42,488 nt of DNA from Candidatus Eiseniibacteriota bacterium. GTDB lineage: Bacteria; Eisenbacteria; RBG-16-71-46. The stretch's first letter is position 1, and each line of letters opens with the position of its first letter. Below, one piece after another: positions 8,355 through 16,661 of this stretch. The position numbers and the translations under genes are program-made. The DNA is taken from the NCBI GenBank assembly GCA_016223045.1, contig JACRPT010000057.1, forward strand, positions 1-42,488, in the 5' to 3' direction. The notes under the pieces are model-generated. The model was not told where the DNA came from. It did no database searches and saw only the letters and a list, made by a program, of their open reading frames with translations.

Positions 8355-9204
8355 GCGTAGAGTCGCGCCTCCGGTATTCGTCGCGCGCCACCAGCGTGAG
8401 CGGCCCGCCGAGGTCACGGCGCAGCTCGAGCCGCCAGGCCTGCGCGCGGTCCTGGCGGCGGTAGTTGCTGGTGAAGATCGAAGCGGGGAAGTAGTTGCGC
8501 AGCCCGAACGCGGCCTCGACGCGCGCCAGCACCGGGCCGACGCGGGTGCCGCCCGCGAGCGTCAGCTGGTTGTCGTAGAAGTCGTAGTTCGGGTCGTCGG
8601 CGCGCGCTCGCTCGTTCTCGAACTGGGCCGCGAAGCGCCGGTCGGACCGCGGCTCCCAGGCGAGCTGGTAGCCCCAGCGCGTGCGGACCTGCGTGCGCTC
8701 CGCGTGCAGCTCGTCGTAGCGCTGGCCGTCGGAGCGGAGCTCGAGGCTCGCGACCAACGCGCGCGCGAACCGCCAGTCGAGGCCGAGCAGGCCCTCGCGG
8801 CCGCCGTAGCGCGCGCCGCCGAGCGCGTCCGGGTAGAGCATGAGCTGGGGCGTGGCGCGCCCGCGGGCGCGCAGCCGCCAGCCGCCGAGGCGCGCGCGCA
8901 GCTCGGTCTCGTAGCGCTCGACGTCGCGCTCCTGCCAGCGGTCGTAGCGCTCCGCCGTGACGCCCGCGAGCCACTCGAGCCGCAGCGCCTCGAGGGGCCG
9001 GATGCGGGCCGAGGTCCCGGCGGTCACCAGGGCGAAGCGGTCGGGAGTCGAGCCCGCGTAACCCGGGAACACCTCCGAGGTGTAGCCGCCGTCCACCGAC
9101 GCGCGCGTGCTCCACTCGACCGCGCGGGCCGCGGCCGGCGCGATCGCCGGGACCAGGGTGGTCGCGAGCGCGGCGGCGAGCAGGGCGCGGGGCGCGGCGC
9201 TCAC
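8290..9204 (-). CDS. Predicted outer-membrane beta-barrel protein
   Basis: A 304-residue protein with a signal peptide (residues 1-28, cut near ARA-VEW). The mature part is made of alternating aromatic and charged strands typical of outer-membrane barrels (VDGGYTSEVFPGYAG, LRLEWLAGVTAERYDRW, QLAWEPRSDRRFAAQFENE, TLVARDEYRRRDS). Strands pair as hairpins with short turns and the sequence ends on a strand, NTVGLALDWRLGR. The GTG at 9204 is used as start because it overlaps the glycosyltransferase stop by four bases (GTGA) and begins the signal peptide. Within a glycan operon it could be the outer-membrane exit channel, or a barrel of the kind seen beside exopolysaccharide genes. Sequence alone does not settle the function. 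Confidence 0.8.
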   Translation of the reverse strand: MSAAPRALLAAALATTLVPAIAPAAARAVEWSTRASVDGGYTSEVFPGYAGSTPDRFALVTAGTSARIRPLEALRLEWLAGVTAERYDRWQERDVERYETELRARLGGWRLRARGRATPQLMLYPDALGGARYGGREGLLGLDWRFARALVASLELRSDGQRYDELHAERTQVRTRWGYQLAWEPRSDRRFAAQFENERARADDPNYDFYDNQLTLAGGTRVGPVLARVEAAFGLRNYFPASIFTSNYRRQDRAQAWRLELRRDLGGPLTLVARDEYRRRDSTRRDRDYRVNTVGLALDWRLGR

Positions 9205-10391
9205 GGTCGCACTCCCGCGTGCGGCGCCAGCGTGCGCGCGAGCGCGGTGAACTCGGCGGCGCGCCGCTCCCAGGTGTGCTCGCGCAGCACCTCCGCGCGT
9301 GCGGCCTCGCCCACCCGCCGCGCCAGCGCGGGGTCGGCGCGAAGCGCCAGCACGCACAGCGCGGCGGCGGCGACGTCGCCGGGCTCGTGCAGGAAGCCGG
9401 TCTCGCCATCGCGCACGTAGCGCGGCAGGTCGCCCTGGCGCGAGACCACCACCGGCAGGCCCGCCGCCTGGTACTCGAACAGCTTGAGCGGCGAGAAGTA
9501 GAAGGGCTCGAGCCGCGGGTAGGGCGCGAGCGCAACGTCCATGCGCGCGAGCCACGCCGGGACCTCCTCGTGGTCCACGGCGCCGGTGAAGACCGCCGCG
9601 CCACGCGCGCGGTCGCGCTGGAGCCGCCGCTCGAGCGCCGTGCGCTCGGGGCCGTCGCCCACCACCAGCAGCCGCGAATCGGGCGCCGCCTCGAGGACGC
9701 GCACGAAGATGCGCGCCAGGTCCTCGATCCCGTGCCACGGCCTGAGGCTGCCGCAGAAGCCGAGCGTGAAGCGGGTTCCCTCGGCATGACGCGGCGGCGC
9801 GATCGCGCCCCACGCTCCGTCCACGCCGTTCGGGAAGATCCGCACGCGGGCCGGCTCGGCCCCGTGCGCGCGCGCGTGCTCGGCGACCGCCTCGGAGACC
9901 GCGAGCAGCACCGCGGTGGCGCCGAAGACGTGGCGCGCGACGTCCGCGGCGCAGTCCACGTGGTGGAGCGTGCGGTAGCGCAGCGCCTCCGCCACCAGCG
10001 GGGCGTTCACCTCGAGCACGTGCGGCACCCCGAGCTCGCGCGCCGCGTCCACCCCGGCGCGGCTCCACAGGGCGTAGCGCTCGTAGACCAGGTCGGGGGA
10101 GAACTCCCGCGCCACCGCCAGGATCGTGGCGAGGTGCACGCGGTCGTGCGCCATCGCGTGCTCCTCGGCGGCGGGCGAGCCGGGCGGGGGGCCGGCCGGC
10201 GGCGGCGCGAGCGGCGGCAGCAGGAGGAAGCCGCCGCGCCGCTCGGCCGTGCGGCCGGTGCGGCTCGCGAGCACGCCCACCTCGTGCCCGGCGCGTGCCA
10301 GCGCACCGGCCATGGCGCGCACGTGCACCGAGGCGCCCTTGGCGCCGAAGACCGGCACGCCCGGGTCCGCGTTCAGGTAGAGGATCCTCAC
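9201..10391 (-). CDS. GT4-family glycosyltransferase
   Basis: A 396-residue GT-B enzyme. The N-terminal domain opens MRILYLNADPGVPVFGAKGA and contains HVRAMAGALARAGHEV, the classical donor-independent nucleotide fold of GT4. The C-terminal domain carries RIFPNGVD, TLGFCGSLRPWHGIED, SRLLVVGDGPER, and the acceptor loop PYPRLEPFYFSPLKLFEYQAA with the E of the E-x7-E signature. The start is a GTG at 10391 overlapping the previous stop (GTGA). It probably adds a sugar to a growing surface glycan. Neighbouring genes encode a MurG-like enzyme upstream and the barrel protein downstream. The sugar donor cannot be told from sequence. Confidence 0.92.
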   Translation of the reverse strand: MRILYLNADPGVPVFGAKGASVHVRAMAGALARAGHEVGVLASRTGRTAERRGGFLLLPPLAPPPAGPPPGSPAAEEHAMAHDRVHLATILAVAREFSPDLVYERYALWSRAGVDAARELGVPHVLEVNAPLVAEALRYRTLHHVDCAADVARHVFGATAVLLAVSEAVAEHARAHGAEPARVRIFPNGVDGAWGAIAPPRHAEGTRFTLGFCGSLRPWHGIEDLARIFVRVLEAAPDSRLLVVGDGPERTALERRLQRDRARGAAVFTGAVDHEEVPAWLARMDVALAPYPRLEPFYFSPLKLFEYQAAGLPVVVSRQGDLPRYVRDGETGFLHEPGDVAAAALCVLALRADPALARRVGEAARAEVLREHTWERRAAEFTALARTLAPHAGVRP

Positions 10392-11608
10392 GCGTGCGCC
10401 CTCCCCTCGAACCCGGGCTCGAGCAGCGGCACGTGCCCGTTGGTGCGGACCAGCCGCTCGAGTTCCCGCCGGATCCCGTGGTGTCCGTCGAACGCCAGCG
10501 GCGCCGGCAGCGGGGCGGCGGCGCGCGCCAGCTCCTCCGCGACCACCGCCAGGAGCTCGCCGCCGGGCAGCGCGTCGGGGTGCACGAGGCGCACCAGGCC
10601 GCGCGCCGCGAGGCGCTCGGCGCGGATGAGCTGCTCGGTGCGCGGCACGACGCGCGGCACCACCACGGCGCGGCGCCGCAGCGACAGGATCTCCATCACC
10701 GAGTTGTAGCCGCCCATGGTGACCACGACGTCCGCGGCGGCGAACAGCGAGGTCATGTGGCTCGAGAAGTCGGTGAAGAACACGTCGGGCCGCACGGCGC
10801 GCGTGCGCAGGCTCGCACGCTGCTCCTCCGGCATGCCCGGCCCGGCGACCAGGCAGTGGAGCGCGCCGGCGGGCCCGCCCACGCGCTCCAGCTCGCGCAG
10901 GTAGTGGTCGAAGACCGGGTATCCGTCCTCGCCGCCGCCTGCGGTCACGACGATGAGGCGCCGGCCGTCGAGCTGGAGCTCGCGCTCCACGGCCCCTCGG
11001 GGGAGGAGGCCGTTGTAGCGGGGCAGATAGCCCACGTAGACCGACCTGGCGGCGACCGCGGAGGGGAAGGCATACTCGCGCACGGTGTCGAACACCTCCG
11101 GGTCGCCGTAGATCCACACTGCGTCGTAGTGCTCCTCGATCACCTCCCACAGCCCCTCGCGCGACCACTCGCGCCGCAGTCCGTCGGGGTCGTCGAGCAC
11201 GTCGCGCAGGCCCAGCACGCGGCGGGTGCGCGCCCCGCGCGCCTCCAGGTCCTCGAGCGTCGTGAGCAGCTCGCCCTTGAGCCCCGCGGGCGTCTTGTCC
11301 ACCAGCAGCAGGTCGGGGTCGAAGGAGCGCGTCGTGTCGCGGATCACCGCGCTGCGCAGGCTCGAGAGCCGCTCGAAGTCCAGGTCCAGCGAGCGCGAGG
11401 CGTACACCGAGTTGTCCAGCTTGCGGACCGAGGGCAGCTTCACGTAGTCCACCCGGTCCGGCAGCCGGAAGCCCTCGGCCATGGGCGAGCCGGTGACGAC
11501 GAGCGCGGTGACCGAGGGGATGCTCCGCACCAGGTCGTCGCAGATCCCCAGCGTGCGGCGCAGGTGTCCCAGCCCGACCGTGTCGTGCGAATAGGCGAGC
11601 AGTCGCAT
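10388..11608 (-). CDS. MurG-like (GT28) glycosyltransferase
   Basis: A 406-residue protein of the GT28/MurG-like group. The N-terminal motif SHDTVGLGHLRRTLGICDDL is the conserved glycine-rich loop of predicted GT28 enzymes. The C-terminal domain has LIVVTAGGGEDGY and the donor-site stretch ADVVVTMGGYNSVMEIL, where Gly-Gly-Tyr-Asn and the Glu match the UDP-sugar contact region. These proteins are cytoplasmic and act on lipid-linked or protein acceptors; true MurG is shorter and lacks the insert here, so this is not the peptidoglycan enzyme. It is the first gene of the nine-gene minus-strand glycan run. A 7-bp hairpin (11658-11676) lies in its leader. Confidence 0.87.
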   Translation of the reverse strand: MRLLAYSHDTVGLGHLRRTLGICDDLVRSIPSVTALVVTGSPMAEGFRLPDRVDYVKLPSVRKLDNSVYASRSLDLDFERLSSLRSAVIRDTTRSFDPDLLLVDKTPAGLKGELLTTLEDLEARGARTRRVLGLRDVLDDPDGLRREWSREGLWEVIEEHYDAVWIYGDPEVFDTVREYAFPSAVAARSVYVGYLPRYNGLLPRGAVERELQLDGRRLIVVTAGGGEDGYPVFDHYLRELERVGGPAGALHCLVAGPGMPEEQRASLRTRAVRPDVFFTDFSSHMTSLFAAADVVVTMGGYNSVMEILSLRRRAVVVPRVVPRTEQLIRAERLAARGLVRLVHPDALPGGELLAVVAEELARAAAPLPAPLAFDGHHGIRRELERLVRTNGHVPLLEPGFEGRAHA

Positions 11609-11752
11609 GGGTCTCTCGGGACCTCGGGTCGTGGGGGGAGCGCGGATGGAGCGGTTCGGGCGCCCTCGCGGCGCCCGGTTCGGAAGGCATAGGTGCGGGG
11701 GGTGGCGGGTTTCGTACGCGGAGAATCGGCGTCGCGAGCCCGTGAAAGGGAA

Positions 11753-11778
11753 CCGCCCCGCGGGCGACCGCGGGGCGG
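11753..11778 (-). terminator. Terminator hairpin after copy-A subtilase
   Basis: A perfect 11-bp stem (11753-11763 with 11768-11778) with a 4-nt loop lies about 77 nt past the subtilase stop. On the minus strand it is followed by TTCCCTTTC, a weak T-rich tail. It marks the end of cassette A. The rest of 11609-11854 is the leader of the MurG-like gene; I see no gene in it. Confidence 0.7.
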
Positions 11779-11854
11779 CTGGTGGAGGCTGCGTCCGGGT
11801 GATCGGATGCGAGAGGGGCCTGCGCCCGGCCGGGCCGGCGCGGCCCCGCCGGGG

Positions 11855-13216
11855 CTACCTGAGGCCGGACATCGGCACTCCGGACGTCGGCCGCAGCGCC
11901 GCCGGCGGCAGGTCGGGCAGCAGGGCGGCCCCCGCGTCCAGGGCGCCCTCGCCGAAGTTGCTCTCGGCGTCCGACTGGGACACGCCCGCCAGCGGCGCGG
12001 CCGTGGCGCCCAGGCGCGACATCACCTGGTCCTCGGTCCAGTCCGGGTGGAGGGAGAGCAGCAGGGCCGCGCTGCCGGTCACGAACGGAGTGGACATCGA
12101 GGTGCCGCTCCACAGCCGGTAGCCGCCGCCCGGGTAGGCGCTGCGCACGCCGGCGCCGGGAGCGCAGAGGGCGACGAAGCTGCCGTAGGAGGTGAAGGTG
12201 GCCGGGCGGGCCTGGGCGTCCACCGCGGCGACCGCCGCGGTGTGGCTGCTGCGCGCCGGGAACTCCTGGGGGCTGGAGGCGCCCCAGTTCCCGGCCGAAG
12301 CGAAGCACAGGACGCCGCGCGCCTCCGCGAGTTCGAGTGCGCCCTGGATGGCGTCGCTGCTCTGGAGCATGCCGAGGCTCATGTTGATGGCGCGCGCGCC
12401 GTGCGCGATGGCCCAGCGGATGCCCGCGGCCACGTTGAGCATGTCGCCGCGGCCGTCGGAATCGAGCACCCGTACGATGAGCAGGCGCGCCTTCGGGGCG
12501 GTGAGCGCCACGATGCCCGCGACGTGCGTGCCGTGGCCCCAGGCCCCGTCCACGACGCCGTCGCCGTTGCTGTCGCGGCCGGTCCTGACGTCGGTCGGAT
12601 CGGCGGTGTTGCCCACGAAGTCCCAGCCACCGGCGATGCGCCCGGCCAGCGCGGGGTGGGTGAGGTCGGCGCCGGTGTCGAGGATGGCGACCAGCACGCC
12701 CTCACCCTCGCTCACGGCATGCGCGGCGGCGAGGTGGACGGCCTCGGCGGCGGGCTGCTCGAGGTAGGTCTGCGGGGCGCCTTGCCCGTCGTCGAAGGCG
12801 AAGCTCTGCTGGCGGGCCTCGGGCGCGTCCATCCAGGCGTCGCGCTCCGAAGTGACGACGCGCGGATCGCGCGCGAGCTGCGCGCTCAGCGAGTCGGGCA
12901 GCTCTCCGGCCGCGGGCCGCAGCAGCGCGCCCTCCTCGTCGGAATCCACCAGCGTGGCGTGATAGTCGCCGGCCAGCACGGCCGGGTCGGTGCCCGCGGT
13001 CAGGGTGACGACCACGCCGTTCGCGACGTCGTCGTTCGACGGGTTCCCGGGGAGCGGGTTGCCCGGGCGGTCGGCGGCGGGCGCGCCGGTCCGCGGGGCG
13101 ACCGGGAGCCCGCGCGAGCAGGAGGCGGCCAGCAGCGCGGCAGCCGCGAGCGTCACCCCGGCGACGAGGCGGAGAATCCTGGGACGAATGGTCCGGGCAA
13201 GACGGACTTGAGCCAT
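11855..13216 (-). CDS. Subtilisin-like (S8) lipoprotein protease, cassette copy A
   Basis: A 453-residue protein. A lipoprotein signal ends at lipobox LLAASC (Cys33), after a basic start. Residues 60-130 are a short prodomain of inhibitor type. The catalytic domain is complete: Asp180 in AILDTGAD, His228 in GHGTHVAG, oxyanion Asn310 in ASAGNWGA, and Ser373 in SGTSMSTPF. An acidic loop DSNGDGVVDG just before the His motif looks like a calcium site. The ATG at 13216 has an ideal GGAGG 6 nt upstream. It is the last gene of the cassette, 24 nt after the CHAT gene, and ends before a strong hairpin. It would act on the periplasmic side of the envelope. Its paralogue is at 17512-18864. Confidence 0.94.
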   Translation of the reverse strand: MAQVRLARTIRPRILRLVAGVTLAAAALLAASCSRGLPVAPRTGAPAADRPGNPLPGNPSNDDVANGVVVTLTAGTDPAVLAGDYHATLVDSDEEGALLRPAAGELPDSLSAQLARDPRVVTSERDAWMDAPEARQQSFAFDDGQGAPQTYLEQPAAEAVHLAAAHAVSEGEGVLVAILDTGADLTHPALAGRIAGGWDFVGNTADPTDVRTGRDSNGDGVVDGAWGHGTHVAGIVALTAPKARLLIVRVLDSDGRGDMLNVAAGIRWAIAHGARAINMSLGMLQSSDAIQGALELAEARGVLCFASAGNWGASSPQEFPARSSHTAAVAAVDAQARPATFTSYGSFVALCAPGAGVRSAYPGGGYRLWSGTSMSTPFVTGSAALLLSLHPDWTEDQVMSRLGATAAPLAGVSQSDAESNFGEGALDAGAALLPDLPPAALRPTSGVPMSGLR

Positions 13217-13240
13217 GGCGACCTCCGTGGGAGCGGGAGC

Positions 13241-16042
13241 TTAGATTCTACCTACCGGGTCCGGGGTTTCGAAGTTCCTGCTTCCTGTCCCCTCCGGGGT
13301 GGCCGGGGGCGCCGGTCCGGGACCGGTGAGCGCCACGAAGCCCGCCCATTCCAGGGGGTGCACCCCGGCCCTCCGCCGGGCGGATTGGGCCCCCGCGAGG
13401 GACGCGCCGAGGGATTCCCCGGCGGCCAGCCGCCGGTAGAGGTCCGCCATCAGGACCGCGGCGGCCGCGTCCTCGAGGTCCCATTGCGGCGCCACGACCG
13501 CGCGGGCGCCCGCCAGCAGGAGCGACCGGGCCAGGCCGAACCACTCTTCGCCCGGGTGCACCAGCGCGCGCGCGGTCTGGCAGGCCGACAGCGTCACCCA
13601 GCGCGCGTTCAACCTGAGATCCGCCAGCTCCCCGGCCAGCAGCCAGCGGTCGGCGAAGCGCAGGCCCGACTCCTGCGGGGCGTCGGGGCGATGGACCCCG
13701 TGTCCGGCGAAGTGGATCCACGGAGCGCCGGGGGCCAGCTCGAGGAACCGGGCCGCCGTGGCCTGGTCGCCGGCCAGCAGCCGCGCCCCGGGGAAAGCCC
13801 CCAGCACGGCGCGGGTCTCGGGCCCGACGTTCTCCAGCTCGCCGGCGTCGGAGGCGATGACGAGCGGGCCGCTCGCGGGCACGCCGACCCGGCTTCGGTG
13901 GGCGCCCGGCCGCGGTCGCGCGAGGCCGAGCCTCAGGCCCGGCACCACGGCCAGCTCCATCGCCTCGCACAGCGCGCGGCCGTCGGGCAGCGGCAGCGCC
14001 GCCCACGGCAGCCGGGTGAGCGGACCGACCGGCGCGACCGCGAGGCTGGCGGGCGTCTCCCTCCCCGCAAGCAGCGGCCAGAGCACGAGCGAGGCCAGCT
14101 CGTGGAGCTGCTCGTCCAGCCGCGGGTCCCCGGGGCGCGCCGCGGGAGGCGCGAACGCCGCGCTGCGCAGCGCGAACAGCAGGGCGTGCGCGAGCTGCCC
14201 GAGCATGCCTTCGGCGGCGAGCCTCGGGTGCCCGGCCAGCCCGCCGCGCCGCACCGCGATGGCCGAGAGCGCGCCCTCGTGCAGCAGGTAGTCCACCAGC
14301 AGCGTGCGCGGCGGGAGCAGGCGCCGCAGCGCGGCGGCGCGGATCGAGCGCGGCGGGCGCGCCTCGAGCACGCGCCGCAGGCCGGGACCCACCTTCGGCG
14401 GGTGCCCCGCCGCGGCCTCCGCGTGCGCCGGTGCGGCCGTCGGCGCCGCCGGGACCGAGCGCGCGTTGTGTTCGCGCTCGCGCGCCAGCCGGCCCACCGC
14501 CCAGGCGCGCACGCCCGGCGGCAGCGGGCCACCGGCCGCGCGCCGCGCGCGCGCCTGGCCGACCAGCGCGCGGCCGCGCCCGGCCTCGAGCGCCTCCAGC
14601 GCCTCGGCCACCCGGCCGTGCTCCAGCTCGAGCGCGGCCAGCTCGCGGTGCGGCCAGCCCCACTCGCCCCAGAACGTGGAGCGCCACTGCTCGTCGAGGA
14701 TGCGCGCGGCGAGGCGCTCGGACTCGCGCGCGGCGCGCCGGAGCCAGGTGCGGGCGCGCGCGAGATCGCCGCGCCCGCGCGCCGCTGCGGCTTCGGCCGC
14801 CAGCGAGAGGTGCCGCAGCCGCGGCGACGCGTGGCGCGTGCCCCCGAGCCGGCGCAGCGCCGCCAGGCTCGCCTCGGCCGCGCGCGGCTGGCCGCAGCGC
14901 AGGCGGGCGCGGGCCCTGAGCGCCAGTGCGCAGCCCTCGCGCTCGCGGTCACGCGCGCGCGCAAAGTGGAAGCGCGCCGCGCCGAGCAGCGCCGCGGCGG
15001 CGCGCGGGTTGCCCTCGCGCTCCCACACCGTGGCCAGGCCCACCAGCGCCTCGCCCATCCACACCGAGTTGCCCTCGGCGTGGAAGATCCCCAGCGTGCG
15101 CTCCAGCCGCTGGCGCGCCGCGGCGCTCTGGCCGAGCCGGAACTCGGCGAGCGCCGCGAAGGTCTCGGCCTTGGCGCGCTCGTAGCGCAGGCCGAGCGCG
15201 CCGGTCGCCTCGACGGCCCGCCCGGCCTCCTCGAGCGCTTCGGGGTGCACCCCCATGCGCAGGAGGATCTCCGCGCGGTCGAGCGTCGCCAGCGCCGCCA
15301 GCGAGGGATAGCCGTGATCGCGCGCCGCGCGGCGCACCGCCGCGAGCGCGTCGAGCGCCGCCTCGTGCCGGTGCTCGAGGAAGTCGAGGTAGGCGAGGTT
15401 GTACTCGGCGTTCAGCGCGTCGAGCTCGAAGCCCGCCGCCGCGCCCGCGCGCCGCGCGCTCAGGTAGTGACGGCGCGCGGGCGCCGGCTGCCCGAGCAGC
15501 GCCAGGCAGTTCGCGACGTTGATCTCGACCAGGGCCGCGCCGCGCGTGTCCCCGGCGCGGCGCAACCCGCGCGTCGCGTCGCGGTAGCAGGCCAGCGCGC
15601 GCCCGGGAAGGTCGAGCCGGTGGAAGAGGTTGCCCTCGTTGTTGAGCAGCCGCGCCAGGCTGACCCGGTCGCCGGCGCGCCGGAGCAGCCGCCGCCCGCG
15701 CCGCGCCGCGCGCTCCGCCTCGCCGTAGCGCGCCAGGTACATGAGCGCGTCCACCAGGCCGATGGCGCAGCGTCCCTGCTCGCGCCGGTCGCCGGCCGCC
15801 GCGTACCAGCGCTCGGCCGCGCGGTACGCCGCCGCGGCCGGGCGCGCCCGGCGCAGGCCGCGCAGCACGTGGCCGCGCAGGCGCCACAGCCCGCCGCGCG
15901 TTGCCGGATCGGCGCCGCGGGCCGCCGCCGCGAAGTCGCGCGCGAGCGCCCGCAGCGCACGCTCCGGCCGGGTGCGGCGCAGCGATTCGACGCGCTGGAT
16001 GAGGCGGGACGCGCGCGCGGCGGGCGCGATGGTCGCGGTCAC
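13241..16042 (-). CDS. TPR-CHAT caspase-like protease, cassette copy A
   Basis: A 933-residue protein without signal peptide or membrane segment. Residues 45-490 are an array of tetratricopeptide-like helical hairpins (for example LLNNEGNLFHRLDLPGRALA and NAEYNLAYLDFLEHRHEAAL). A Pro/Ala-rich linker follows at about 525-550. Residues 560-910 are a CHAT (caspase HetF associated with TPRs) domain, with the catalytic dyad visible as His781 in IHFAGHG and Cys821 in TLSACQTA, followed by GARAVVAPQWDLED and EWAGFVALTG. Family members are cysteine peptidases; separase and the TPR-CHAT protease of type III-E CRISPR are relatives. The GTG at 16042 is 7 nt after the anti-sigma stop. The target is unknown; the flanking sigma/anti-sigma pair and subtilase are candidates. 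Confidence 0.93.
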   Translation of the reverse strand: MTATIAPAARASRLIQRVESLRRTRPERALRALARDFAAAARGADPATRGGLWRLRGHVLRGLRRARPAAAAYRAAERWYAAAGDRREQGRCAIGLVDALMYLARYGEAERAARRGRRLLRRAGDRVSLARLLNNEGNLFHRLDLPGRALACYRDATRGLRRAGDTRGAALVEINVANCLALLGQPAPARRHYLSARRAGAAAGFELDALNAEYNLAYLDFLEHRHEAALDALAAVRRAARDHGYPSLAALATLDRAEILLRMGVHPEALEEAGRAVEATGALGLRYERAKAETFAALAEFRLGQSAAARQRLERTLGIFHAEGNSVWMGEALVGLATVWEREGNPRAAAALLGAARFHFARARDREREGCALALRARARLRCGQPRAAEASLAALRRLGGTRHASPRLRHLSLAAEAAAARGRGDLARARTWLRRAARESERLAARILDEQWRSTFWGEWGWPHRELAALELEHGRVAEALEALEAGRGRALVGQARARRAAGGPLPPGVRAWAVGRLAREREHNARSVPAAPTAAPAHAEAAAGHPPKVGPGLRRVLEARPPRSIRAAALRRLLPPRTLLVDYLLHEGALSAIAVRRGGLAGHPRLAAEGMLGQLAHALLFALRSAAFAPPAARPGDPRLDEQLHELASLVLWPLLAGRETPASLAVAPVGPLTRLPWAALPLPDGRALCEAMELAVVPGLRLGLARPRPGAHRSRVGVPASGPLVIASDAGELENVGPETRAVLGAFPGARLLAGDQATAARFLELAPGAPWIHFAGHGVHRPDAPQESGLRFADRWLLAGELADLRLNARWVTLSACQTARALVHPGEEWFGLARSLLLAGARAVVAPQWDLEDAAAAVLMADLYRRLAAGESLGASLAGAQSARRRAGVHPLEWAGFVALTGPGPAPPATPEGTGSRNFETPDPVGRI

Positions 16043-16049
16043 GGGCCGG

Positions 16050-16661
16050 TCACAGGGTGAGGGCGCCGAGCTGGTAGCGCACGCCCGGGCCGGTCACGGT
16101 GAGCCGCACGCGCCCGGCGGGCACGCGGTCGAGGGCGAACGCGCCGTGTGCGTCCGGGAGCGCGGTGCGCCGCTCGGCGCGGGCCGCCAGCTCCACGCGC
16201 CACAGCGCCGGGTCGGCGCTGCGCAGCCAGCCGCGGACCGACACCGTGCCGCGGCCCTCGGGCTCGCACTCCAGCTCGAGCGCGTCCTCACCGAGCGCGA
16301 AGCGCAGGCGGCGCACCTCGCCCACGGCGCGGCGCGCCGCCGCCGGCAGCGGCGCCGTCCACGAATCGAACAGCAGGCGGGCCGCCGCCTCGACGCGCCG
16401 GCGCAGCGGCACCCGCGCCCCGATCGGCTGGAACACGGCGAGCGCGCGCTCGCGCAGCGTGGCCGGCACCTCGGGCGTGAGGTCGCCGCGCATGGTCTCG
16501 ATCAGGCCGCCGAAGACGCGCACGCGCTCGTGGCAGTCCGGGCACGGGCTGCCCAGGTGTTCCTCGACCGCCCGGCGCCTTTGCGCCGGGAGCATGTCCT
16601 CGAGGTAGTCCAGGGCCGTGCGGGTGTCGAGGTGCCGGCCCGTGGCGCGCGGTTCCGTCAT
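16050..16661 (-). CDS. Zinc-finger (HC2-type) anti-sigma factor, cassette copy A
   Basis: A 203-residue protein whose start overlaps the sigma gene by four bases (ATGA). The N-terminal 50 residues form the anti-sigma zinc helix pair: RTALDYLEDMLP, then EEHLGSPCPDCHERV with His35, Cys40 and Cys43 (His-x4-Cys-x2-Cys, one residue longer than the usual His-x3-Cys-x2-Cys). Unlike most such proteins it has no membrane helix. The C-terminal 80 residues read as a beta-sandwich resembling a carboxypeptidase-regulatory fold (LPDAHGAFALDRVPAGRVRL). It is expected to bind and silence its sigma factor in the cytoplasm. Its neighbour downstream is a protease, so cleavage rather than membrane signalling may release the sigma factor. 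Confidence 0.85.
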   Translation of the reverse strand: MTEPRATGRHLDTRTALDYLEDMLPAQRRRAVEEHLGSPCPDCHERVRVFGGLIETMRGDLTPEVPATLRERALAVFQPIGARVPLRRRVEAAARLLFDSWTAPLPAAARRAVGEVRRLRFALGEDALELECEPEGRGTVSVRGWLRSADPALWRVELAARAERRTALPDAHGAFALDRVPAGRVRLTVTGPGVRYQLGALTL

